Assembly: GCF_002234675.1 (NCBI RefSeq)
Contig: NC_019875.2
Span: 28,827,818 to 28,891,817 of the forward strand
DNA: 64,000 bases
Direction of reading: 5' to 3'
Origin: Oryzias latipes
Lineage: Eukaryota > Chordata > Actinopteri > Beloniformes > Adrianichthyidae
Shown here: positions 34,841-46,100 of the stretch, piece by piece
Position numbering within the stretch: position 1 is the stretch's first letter
Layout of the letters: each line of letters begins with the position of its first letter
Notes under the pieces: generated by a model
What the model was told of the DNA's origin: nothing
The model's input: only the letters and a program-made list of their open reading frames with translations
The model's database searches: none
Made by a program: the position numbers and the translations under genes

Positions 34841-35089
34841 AGCAGATTATGAGGACCAGGTGGCAGCGTGAGTCAGGCCAGCAGCCCTCGCCACAATGAC
34901 TGTCATTCCTCTGTGTCATTTGAAGTTTTTCCAGTTTTTCCAAAACAAAAAAAAAGGAAGCCAGCTTCGATATCTGCTTCTTTAAAATAAGAACTCCATG
35001 CAGGACGGAGGCCTCTTCCTGGGTCTGGATTATTACGGGGTAAGAAGCAACAAAATATTGGAAAAAGTCTGGAAATTTAAATTCACTTG

Positions 35090-35460
35090 AGCTAGAAGGA
35101 GCTGCATTTCCAGAAGAAAATGCAGGCTTGAATGCTATATTGCTGAATGAAAATGAAACTTACAGGGTAATAATTGGCAAAAAATAAAAAAACAAATGAT
35201 CCAAGTTGACCATAAATAAAGTGAAAACAGCACAATAACAGAAAACAGAAAAGATTTTTTGTGAAAAATGCCAGAGCCGGGTATGGAACCAGCGAGCTTC
35301 TGCACCAAGGATTCCCCATGGATTTCAATGGAGGCAGAAACATTCAAGGATTTGAAGGACCGGAAAGTCATAGCTGGAAAAAGCTGAAAATGTTGATAGT
35401 TGAATGGTTAAAATAGCTGAAAATTTGAAGGAGTTAAGCGGCAAAAATTAAATAAAGAAA
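35090..35460 (-). repeat. tRNA-like dispersed repeat, degraded
   Basis: On the minus strand GCTGGTTCCATACCCGGCTC resembles the T-arm side of a tRNA, with a B-box-like GGTTCCATACC. It is next to a block reading ATTCCCCATGGATTTCAATG on the plus strand, which recurs in fish interspersed repeats. No full tRNA cloverleaf can be built. This is a weak SINE-type call; the rest of 34,860-35,600 shows nothing. Confidence 0.35.
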
Positions 35461-35608
35461 GAGAAACAGGAAAACGATGGGTTGGAGGATTTATAGCATT
35501 CAACTAGTAAAATGAACTTAGTCTTTTTGGATGTTTATTTCTTCGGCTGCTCTAGCACAAGCACACTAATAAAACACAAACACACACAGCTGAATTTGCA
35601 TAAAAAAA

Positions 35609-37188
35609 ACTTTATTGTGCTCGGGTCACTGTGTACACTTTAGAGTACAGTTTAGAGCTTCGTACATGTTTGTGTTCAGTTCTTGTAGTGAAGAAAAAGG
35701 TGAAGGAGATTCTTGATGCAACAGAAAAAGCAGGTTAAAAAGCCCCTCCCTCGTTTGTCGTGGTGACCGTCTCTCCGCGCAGAAGCAGAAGTGAGGCCGC
35801 CATGTTTTCTCCTCCTCCGTGAAGAAGAACTCCTTAAACCTTCAGAGGTTAGCGGTCAGAGATTCCTGACCTCCAGATCCAGTAGGACTTGAATACATCG
35901 ATGTATTTTTTGTCTCCCCAACACTCTACCCTCTCTGGCTTCAGATGTTAGGAGTCAAATCTCAATGAGGAGTTTGTTCCCAAAAAAAAAAGAAAAGAAC
36001 TTTTTCTCCACTTCTATTGGATCAGTTCAGTTTTTTTGACTCCAGGCTTGGAGTCACAAATCACTACAAATCCGTTTAGAGGCTGTTGCTATGAAAAGAA
36101 GGACGACGACGACACCTGAAACAGAGACTGTGTGGAGCGGCAGAAGTGCTGCAGCACGGCTTTACAGGCATTTTTACAGCATCTTCAATTCTGGTCAACT
36201 TCTAAAGAGGAATTTCAGTGATTTCTGGTTAGTTTTATATTCTGTCTTTTGTCATTTCTATCGAAAGGCCCGCTCAGATGAAAATTGTGTTTTTAACATC
36301 TTCTTGTTGCATTTCTTTTTTGAGATAAAAGGACATCTATGAAGAAAATTAAGCTTAAAAACGCATTTCTGAGTATTTCTTTATTCAAATCATGAATCGG
36401 GAGTAGACAACAAACCCCATCTGAGAAAAGATTGTATCTGTGATGTAGACAATACGCTGGGGCGGGGCCACAAGCTCCCTGCTCCGCCCCTTTCTGATAC
36501 ATCCACTGTCAGACAAACGGATCCATGAAGGTCTTTGTTTTCCTCGTCTGAGCTGGAATCTGGATCTAAACTGTACGGCTGGATAGCTACGATACTGCTC
36601 ACCATTTTCATTGCACCGGTAATATTAGGTTAGGGGTGGGAGGGGCTGTAAGCTAGCAGGACAGCTAGCTGAGCGTTCTGAGCCATGGGTGAAAGGGGGG
36701 GGGGGGGGGGCAGGGATGCTCTGGACCAAATAAGTCCTAGAACACGACACAAATGTTTTCATTTTGGCTAAAAACGGCATAATTAGAAAACCACATAATT
36801 AGAAAACCACGCTTTGCAACTGGATCAAAAAAGGATCGGGGTACGGACGTAAACTAACGGGTGGTCTCCGTTCAGATCCGGTGTTTCCTTAAAGTCAGTT
36901 GTCCTGAAACAGTTTTCAAACGGATCCAGAAAACTTTTAAGACTAAAGAAACGATGAAGATGCTGGTCAAAAACAAATTCACAAGTCGACAGCGCGACCA
37001 CAAACATCTAAACCAAAATGCCCCTTAATTCGTTTAAAACCTTCACATATATTTAGAACTGTGGGTACCTGTGCGTCAGCGTCCTGCCCTTGTCCTGCAG
37101 GACGCTGACTGCAAACGCACCCAAATGTGCAGAATTCGGGTCAAATACAGAGAAGCGATGCGAGGTTCCATCAGCAGGTCCTTTCAGG
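35609..37188 (-). other. bcl10: bcl10 3' UTR (inferred), containing a repeat
   Basis: AATAAA on the minus strand (ACTTTATTGTG on plus at about 35,611) lies downstream of the bcl10 stop with no other gene between. The 3' UTR could thus be about 1.5 kb. It includes the family A copy at 36,264-36,800 and a G-run at about 36,697-36,710. Confidence 0.4.
36264..36800 (-). repeat. Family A repeat copy with uninterrupted hAT target site
   Basis: Begins GAAAGGCCCGCTCAGATGA (compare AAAGACCCACTCC ends). It shares CATTTCTGAGTATTTCTTTA, the CAAGCTCC/GCTCCGCCCC block and the reverse of [14 protein letters not shown]-coding text. At 36,511-36,518 it has a single AGACAAAC, the unoccupied form of the site that carries an hAT insert in the copy at 45,672-47,009. 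Confidence 0.8.
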
Positions 37189-40081
37189 TTAAAAGATGCT
37201 CCGGTGAGACGTTGGGGTGAGGGAACGGGACCGAAGCGGCTGGAAGTTCGGGTCTCCCCCACTGCTGCTGCACCCCTGTGCTGCTGAGTCTATGTTAGAC
37301 GGGGACTCCACCTCCACTTCGTCCGGAAGAGGCGGAGCTCCGGGGTCTCCTGGCTTAGGAAGGTTGGACGAGGACGTGGAGGAAGCTGTGCCGATGCTAG
37401 CGCCAGAGGTGGAGTCTCCAGACTTCTGCAACGACGGCAGATTCAGAGAGCTTCCCATGTCGGAGGTGGAGGGGCTGTGCTCACTATCCGGGTGGTACAT
37501 GAGAGTGGAGCTGTTTGAAAATGTGGTGGGGAGGTCCCCCGGGTTGCTGGGTGTGCTGAAGGCGCCGTCAGATGATGAACCAAAGGCTCCAGCAGCTGAA
37601 GGGGAGGGGGGATGATGGGAAAAATAGAGAAACAATCAGGAAAACCCAACAGAGGAAAAATAGAAGGTCGTCCTAGGACCTGCTTTTACCTTTCAGAGAC
37701 TCCAGCTTTTCATTTTTGGCTTTTTGCACCTCGTCCGTGATCTTGGCGATGATGAAGTTTTGCGAGCGCAGTTCTCGGATGGAGTCCACCAAGGCGTCCA
37801 GGCCGCGCGGGTTCTCAGCCAGGATGTCCAGCAGCGTGGCCGTTCTCTTCGTCTGCGTGGTCCTGCAGCTGATCTCCTCGGCATCGTCCCGGGTCAAGAT
37901 GCGGCGAGAGCGCAGGTAATCCAGGTGGCGATCCGCTCTGATCTTGTCACAGAGGTAGTGTCGCAGTCTGGTCAGAACCTGGAAAATCCAGACAATTTGG
38001 TGTATTTGTAATGACCCAGCCTATAACCAATGGCAAACTGATAAGTTACTCCAATTGCAATAAATCTAATTTATTTAAAATAATTCAAGAGATAAATTTA
38101 ACTTTTTTTTTAAATATACACTCCAAAACTGAACACAAAAAGACTCCCTTCTAGAAAATGTAAATAGAAGAAATCCTACACAACACAAAGAACTAACAAG
38201 AAAGAGGCAAACACTGAGACAAAAATATTGAAACATTTGTTACAGAACCAAAAAGAACAGACAAGATAATATCTGCAACAATGGGGTGATAGTAAAAACA
38301 TGAAGAAAAACACTGGAACATGTTATGAGAGGAAAAAAGAGACAAGTCATTACGTGCAACAAAAAGAAATGAGACACACGAGAACACCTTTAGCCTTAGT
38401 CACCGCCGACCTTATGGGTGGATATGGGAAATATCAAAGTCGTGGACCGCTCAGTCAACCAAAGAGCCAAAATGTTCATGCGCTTTCCTTTCTACCGGCA
38501 TGCGGCGGGCGGCAGGTCCTCGTGAACACTTAAACAACACATAAGGGTGAAGTAGGCCAGACGCAGGCGTGTTGTACAGATTTTTCCAAGTATTCGACCC
38601 CACCCCACCCACAAGTCTTGTGCAAGGAGCCCCTAAAACTACGTTCACACCGCCCTCGGCAACGGGCGTTCAAACAACCACTTCCAGTGAAAAGTCTACG
38701 TAAACGCGTGCCTGAAACGCATATGGACATTTCGGGCTCTCGCGTTCAAGTTTTTGCGACTGTTTTCGGACTCTACGTACAAAATGCGTGGCCATTGAAA
38801 GTTGAACCAGGTCAAACTTTGTCCAATCAGGGACTCGGATTTGGTCATGACGTGGGGGTGGCGTCCCTTTCAATTCACGGAAATGTCAAGCGTTTGTCAT
38901 TCCGGTTTCTGGCCCGCTGGAATTCTACGACACCAAGTCTTTCGTATATCGGAATACAGTTGTGAAATAAAAAGCCTGGAACACGACTTGTGAGATTTGC
39001 ACCCCTTCTACATTTCACACCGAGCTTCTTCCAACTGTAGGTGATGGACATGCAACAGTAAAACGTGAAAAAAGAAAAAGAAGAAGCCCCTCCCTGCAAG
39101 AGCAGTGTGAACGCCATGGCCAAAGTGCGTGTTCAAGAACAATGTTTAGAGCGACATCCTACAGGCGTCCTAGTTCACTTACTTATCACGTGCACGCCCC
39201 GTGTGTTCAGTAAGGGGGTCAGTCCTTACACTTACTAACAACTATAGCGTGGTGGTGGCCCCGTAAGTCAGTATCACCCGTACATCATACGTTTGCACAA
39301 CTTCCTGTAGTCTTACCAATACTGATTCACTTACCACACACACGGCAATGGGTCGATCCATTCTCATGGCGTCCCTTCAGGTGACGTAAGAGCTTTAACA
39401 GAACTGCAATACACACCTGCGCTCTTCAGATACAGCCGCTCCTCTCTACGAACCTCCAACGGACCGGACAACCCCAAAACGCACAATACCATAAGCGTCA
39501 ACCCCTCGTCCATGTTTAAGCGAAAAAGGCTTTTTATGAAGCAAACTAAGAGACAAGTTAGCGACCGCTACCGCAAGAGGACACACGATTATCATGAAGA
39601 GAACATCTGGACAGAAGAGCAGGAAGGACAAAGGCACAGGTACATCCTTTAAGACCATAGAAAGACAAGATGGCTCGGGGTCATCCAGGTCAACTGTACA
39701 AGGCGGATCAAAAGGAGGAGGGGGGGGGGTCAACAAAGTGACCTGTTCAAGGCCAGAACAGGTAACTTTCACACCTACAACTAAGCAACAGGTGATGTTT
39801 CTCTACTTTATTCTGGAGGCCAGTAATTCCACTTGAACGTATACTGGTTCAAAAGTATACTATTTTTTACTGCATTGTACTTCATGGTACAGACTGTGCA
39901 CGAGGGTGTGGCGAGCCACTTCCTCTTTCAGGCAGGTCACGGATATCTGATCAGTGAACCCGATCACCTCACTAGAAAAAATCATCGACCCCGAAATCAG
40001 CGAAAAGTCAGTGGCACTTCCGGTACTCACGTCTTTCTTAATTTCTGCCATTTCATCCTCGGTGAGGTGAGGAGCATCCAT
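37189..40081 (-). CDS. bcl10: BCL10 CARD adaptor, 3 coding exons
   Basis: Bcl10 joins CARD9/10/11/14 scaffolds to MALT1; it forms filaments through its CARD and drives NF-kappaB signalling. Exons: 40,081-40,031 (MDAPHLTEDEMAEIKKD); 37,978-37,690; 37,595-37,189. Splices are GT-AG, and the product is 248 residues (human 233). The CARD spans about residues 13-105, with VLTRLRHYLCDKI, DDAEEISCRTTQTKRTATLL and NPRGLDALVDSIRE. The Ser/Thr-rich tail keeps TLMYHPDSEHS, SSLNLPSL, LPKPGDPGAPPLP and FQPLRSRSLT in the order found in mammals. Exon 1 codes for only the first 17 residues, as in other vertebrates. Intron 1 (37,979-40,030) contains a MITE-like element. Confidence 0.97.
38641..39114. mobile_element. 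MITE-like element with imperfect terminal inverted repeats
   Basis: The left end, ACGTTCACACCGCCCTCGGC, pairs with the right end read in reverse, GCGTTCACACTGCTCTTG. About 15 of 18 positions agree. The ~470 bp between is CpG-rich compared with its surroundings and has no coherent frame. It lies in bcl10 intron 1. The class (hAT or piggyBac-like) is not decided, and no target duplication was confirmed. Confidence 0.55.
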
Positions 40082-41730
40082 CCCCCACACCGGCGAAGGT
40101 CCAGGTGTTCCAACCGACCCGAGATGTGCGTCCAAAGTGGCCCTTAAACCTCCCGAACACCACCATTAAAGCACGGCCGCCGAATCAGCGCGAGCGCCCG
40201 AGCGCGTGCGGGTTCATGGTGCCTCAAAAACCGACGTTCATTCAACTTTTCTTTTCTGCCTCAATCACGGAGGGGAAAGGCAAGTCCGGACTTCCTGGTT
40301 GAGTCGAGCTTAGACGACGTCAAGCGGCCGGAGGCAGAAGTTCACCGAGCACAGACGGAACTTTCACTCTGTGATCTGCTCTTCCCGCCACTGACCAGAA
40401 CGTTCGTCATGCGCCTGGTATGACGTTCACAGACCGGGGAAAGCCCCCGAAGAACAGATTTCCCCTCCGGTGCTGCTGAATTTTGTTTCCATCTGTAGTC
40501 ACATAACTGCTCACGCGCTGTTCCCAGTCTGTCCACGCAGGGGCGCTGTGGGTCCGCGCCACATCAGACAGCTTCAATTATCTTAAATATCAATTAATTA
40601 GACAATTATCACAGCTATTTTTATTGAAGTTATTTAAACATATGAAATTCGCAAAGATTAATCATGTAATTTTATTAATTTAACAAAGCAAACATTTCAT
40701 ACATAAGTAACACAAAGTGCAACACATCAATCAAATAATAAAAAAATGTTCTACTTAAAAACTAAAAGCAAAACATTTTTATAATAAATAAAATTTAAAA
40801 CAAACTGTAAAACACACGAAACTCTCTCCTTACAGACACAAAGTGAAAGTGTGTAGTTCTATGCGAGTATATTTGTATCTGAAACTGAAAATGTACTCGT
40901 CCATCATATGTGGCGGGTGTACATTGTGTGGCAATGCATTTGGTGTATAGGGCACAGGGTTTATTACGCTTCTACTTTTTCTCACTCCCTTTTAGATATT
41001 TCATGTACTTTTTGTTTTTTATATGGTCCTATTTTTCCTTTTATAGTATTTGTCCAAAACAAAGTATCATCATAATCATTATAATGGATTTCTAAAAACA
41101 GTTTGCGATGGTGAACAGTCCAGGTTGAACCAAGACACCCCCTCCCCCCAACAGTGGCTGGGATAGGCCCCAGCAACTCTGACAATGTTTAGAAATCGAT
41201 GTAAAATTGTCCAAAATCGGTCAAAAAGCTGTGTGACACTAACTACATTTAAAAATAGAAAAAAATTGAAATGTGCCTGCATGGTGGTGTAGTGGTTTGT
41301 CTTCTCACCTCAGAGAAAACATCCTGGATTGAAATGTTGTTTACCTTTTTGTGTTAATATTCTAACGAAATCCAAATACTAAATATGAAATGTTTACTTT
41401 GGAAAAACAATTCTTTTTTTACAATGATCAGAAAAGCTGAAATGACTGAAGGTTTTTACTGCTGCTGTGCGGTTGGTGAGTGCACCCAGAAGCATTTAGT
41501 CAAAAAAGATAAAATGCTGCATAACAAAAATACAGAAACATTTTCTACTTTAACTCACAAGATGCAAATCAGAATCTGCAGCATCCTCAGACTGTCCTGC
41601 AAGAGCCAACATCAAATCAATCTAATAAAACTTAAACGATCAAGGAAAAGATATTGAATAAAACAAGGAAATGTATTGTTTAAGATAATAAAATGGACAA
41701 CACCGTACATTTCTGGTGCAAAAATGTTGA
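40082..41730. other. Gap between bcl10 start and odf2l 3' region
   Basis: The first 500 bp is GC-richer and should hold the bcl10 promoter and leader. The rest is AT-rich. GGGATAGGCCCCAGCAACTC near 41,160 resembles a small piece of a common fish LINE/SINE tail. No gene is supported. Confidence 0.5.
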
Positions 41731-43126
41731 ATTTATTAAAAGAACTAAGAAAAATTATTTTTTTCTTTTAAAGCTTCTAACTATATTACAATAAACTCCA
41801 CATTGTCAATACATTCAAGCTTCCTTAGTGGTCAACAGAACCTGAGAGGAAGGTAAAAATGGGGTTCTGACACACATTAAAGCATAATATCATTTCACGC
41901 TCTGAAGAATGCAGCAAAAATACAAAACAAGAAAAATCACTGCAGTGCTGCTCTGCGTTTATTTCAAAAAACACAAGACACAGAAAAACTCCTCAACTTT
42001 ACCAGCATGAATACATTTGAACAACAGAGGTTCTTTACAAACATTTGATTGCAGCCTGAAGGACTGAATATCAACTAAACGTTTAACTTTCCATCAATCC
42101 AGCTGAGAATGAGAAGACGCCCAAGCATCTGGCACACGCTGAACCTCCTGTATGATCACGACGACAGAGTTTACGACTGGAATGTTCAAAACGCGCCGCT
42201 GGTCAAAAGTCAGACAATCCTCTAAAACACAAAGACTCAAAAAGCTGATGCGTGGTTATTCATGGCTTTTATTCTTGTGAGGCCTCTGAGCTGGAGCCAG
42301 GAGAGAAAAACAATTCAGATTGAACTTTTTTTTTTTAAATCTTAAAGTACTTTAACTAGAAAATGATGAGTAGTTTTTTCAAATGTGAAATGTTTAAGGT
42401 TTATCAGTGTTTTCTGCAGGTAAACTGTAAATGTTTTACATTAAGCATTGTCTGATAGAATAGGTGCTGTAGTCCTGCATCACATATTGATGTAAATCCA
42501 TCCTGTTTGATGAACATTTGCGTTCATCAGTCCCTTCAGGAATCCATAATTCCAGTTTTATTCCTGTTTGAACCTTTGCAGGATCATCTCTACGTGCTTT
42601 TTTGGTTCCGTTGAACAAATGTCATTTCTGTCGACTTCACATTTACGTTTAAATCAGAGTTAGTACTTCCCAGTAAAAGAGTTTACACCTTATCGAGGAA
42701 ATGATTGAAAATGTGTGTAAAGTTTGACAAAACAAGTTTACCTTTTACCCATAAAAAAAAACAACATCCTAAACATAAAAAAAAACAAAAAAAAACGATC
42801 CGTTCAGTAATAATAAGACATGTCACAGAATTCTAAATTATTTTTACTAATTTTTAGAAAAAGAAAATAATAATAAATTAGAAATCTGTTCTTGGTAAAG
42901 GTTTACATTTGTGCAAATGGCTCAAGAAAAAAAACAACAATAGCACCAAGTTTGCCAAAACTGCAAACATTTATCGGCAATAAAACGTTTTAATAAAACA
43001 GAAATCAAATTTTCTATGACAGCAGTTTATGTCCAAAGATGACATCCCCACAGGTTAAACCTGGCTTCTGATTTCATATCATATAGGGCATAAAATGTGT
43101 CTGGGATTCAAAAATGCAAACCTTTA
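41730..43126 (-). other. odf2l: odf2l 3' region, transcript end not resolved
   Basis: Several minus-strand AATAAA signals occur (near 41,731, 41,960 and 42,268). None stands out. No coding exon with known similarity is present, so this is 3' UTR and/or spacer. Confidence 0.4.
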
Positions 43127-46100
43127 TCAGTCTAAAAAGTGCAGGGATCCAAAAGTGGTTGCCTGCAGCCCTTCATCAAACATGGTCTTGTAGGAGTTCT
43201 TCAGGAAGTCCACGTAGTTCTGGATGCTGCGTTTGTGGCTCTCTGATTGGTCCAGGCTGAGCTGCAGGTCCTTCAGACGCACCTGAAACTGTCTCTCTGA
43301 CTGCAGAAGGACAGCAAAACCACAGAAACACAGCCCTGTCATTCAGACACAGAGTCGTACAATCATTTAGTGATGTAGTAGGTGATGCTCACAGCTAGCT
43401 TGCTCTGATGAAGAAGCCTCAGCTCGTTGTCCCTTCTGCTCTTCTCCGCTTCCAGTTCCAGGATTTTAGTCTGAAGGGCCTCCTCTCGAGAAGCAGCCAG
43501 AGTTTTTACCGCGTTCACCTGTTGTTGAACATGTTAGACACTCGTGTGAGAACGTCACTTTTAAAGTTTTACTTTCAGGTTTAGATGGTTCTGCTGGATT
43601 AACAGCTGGAACAACATGGCGGATGCCTCTCTTCTCAGGCGTACCTGCTGCCTCACGTCTGACAGAGCCGCCTCCAGCTGCCGGTTCAAAGTCTGACACT
43701 CTGACGAGCGTTGGTCCAGCTGGCCTTTGCTGTAACTCAGAGCTTCTTCCTGATACGCCAGCCTTCGTACCAGCTCCAGGTTCTCTTGCTGGAGTCTGTC
43801 CATCTGTCTGCAGAGACAACCTCACGGTGAACTCCGGGTTTTATCCAGACTAACGTTCCGCTGACTTTGCTCCTCACTTCTGCAAAGCCTGTCCTTTCTC
43901 TTGCAGGTGGGAATTGGTGAGAAGAACGGACTCTGTCATCTCTGCAGACGACCTCAGCTGCTTCGCTTGACTCTCCATCTGTGAACATGAAAGCAAAAGA
44001 CTCAACTCTACCATGATATCTGACTGTCTCCTGAGGTTTCCATCACAGATCCAGATTTATCTGAAGCCTTTTTTTTTTAAATCACCGTGCAGTGAGGTGA
44101 CAGAATGTGAAACATCTTCATGCTTCTGTGGCATAAAGGTTTTTAGGGAGCGCTGTGGCTCTTTAGGTGACTATTTATGAGAATTCTTCTCTGAGAGCTC
44201 CAAAAAAAAATCAACTAATTAGCAAATGGACCATCAGAAACCGTCTGATATTTGACAAGAAAATACAGTTTCCTGTTGAGCAAAACTTATTTTTTTCCTT
44301 TTGTTTGATTTTTAATAAAAATTATTATTTTTATTATTTGTTATTTTTACAGCCATTTTTAAAGCGCCGTTCACATTTAGATCAAATGTTGACAGTTCTA
44401 GTGAGCTGTTGCATCTAAAACAGCAAAGTGTACACGGGGCTTCTTATCTTCTATTCTTTTATTAAAAGACATATTATTTATAATACCATAATAATAATAC
44501 AAAATATATATTTTTTCCCCTCAATCTGGTGCATTTGCAGACATTGTATTTAATGTGAAATGCCCCTATCAAATAAACATTTAAAAATTAAAACCATGAG
44601 GAGCAATGTATGGCCCACTGGGGCAACTTGCCCCTGTTGCCCCCCCTTTTGACCTGCCCTCACTGCCTGAGTGGCTGCTATATGCCCCTCCCACACTTTT
44701 CTCACTTTGCCGCCCTGGTTTGGAGCTACATGCAACAAATTCTTGAAGAAAAAACATCATTTAAAAAAAAAGATGGCTTTTCTATTAGTTTTATCTCCAT
44801 AGCAACCATTGTCATTTTTAGTTACCTGGGGGGACAAACAAGTCTGTGTAGTATTTAGAAGTACATACATAAAGTTTCCTCTTTAGTTGCAATAACGTGT
44901 TTTTTTCTTCTTTCCATTTGACGTTTTCAAGAAACTCAAGAACATGCAAACTCACACAACACAACCACAAACCGGAACATCCATGAAAAAAAAAAATCCG
45001 AATTGTCTACATTTACCAACAACTGTGAGGAACACAGCAAACACGTTTGTACTGCCACCTAGTGTTCGGATGTAAGAAAGCGTCTTCTGCACATCCTCTG
45101 ACGACAGACCTTCACGTGAAGTTTCTGAACGAACTGGGACTTGTCAGAGCAGTTCTTCTCCAGGTGCAGCAGGCTCTCCTGACACTCCAGGAGACTCTGC
45201 TCGGACGAAGCCAGCAGTTCAGGGAAAGCCTTCAGCTCCTCCACACGGCCCTGCAGCTCCTGCCTCACCTGGACCCCCAGGGGGAGGAGTCAGAGGGGGG
45301 TAGATGGCGTTACCTGAAGATTTAAAGCACCTCCCAAAGCGATGCCTGCAGCTGCGCATCAGCTTCATGCCAGCTGATGTACACGGCTCCAAATGATAGA
45401 CTCAGGTTGTCAGGGTGAATGCAGAATAATGGGATCAACAGTAATCACACCGTCACATGAAATCTGATTACAATAAGAACTGCCACAGTTCTGTGACGTC
45501 ATGTTTTTTTTTTTTATTATTAGGACTGTTACCTTTTCAACTTCTGCCTCTGTTCCATGCTTTGTTTTGTGGGTCTCCCTTAAAAGATTTGCATATCGCA
45601 ATCGGAGATTTTCAAGTTCAGCTTGAAGTTCTGCAGCCTAAAGAAAATAAAGACAAAGTTAAACATTTGTTAAAGACCGACTCCAATCATTTTTTGATCA
45701 ATTTTTAAAGCCCTCCCATTATTAATCATTTTGATTTCGGCCAAAATCAAAAACCCTGTGTGAATTTCTAGGACATAGTTTCTGCAGAGCGGCAGGAGTA
45801 CATCAGGAGTTCACCTCGGAGTTGTTAATACCTGTGCAACAAAAATGGCGAGCTTTATCTCATCTATCCAGTCGTCCAGTTTAGATCCAGATTCCAGCTC
45901 AGACCAGGAAAACAAAGACGTTCATGGATCTGTTTGTCTCAGTGTTTTCCAACCAGTGTGCCGTGAGAAATTGCCCTCATTCACTGATCTAAAAACATTT
46001 TCCATCTCCAGGATTTCAGCTCTGTGTTCATCCAAACAGGCCCTGATAAAACACTGAGTAGTTAAGAATATGAAAGATTATAAAATACTTTTTTCTTTGT

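Noticed and set aside
35090-35460. An intact tRNA gene
   Set aside because: Only a T-arm-like part with a B-box resemblance is present; the A box and the rest of the cloverleaf are missing.
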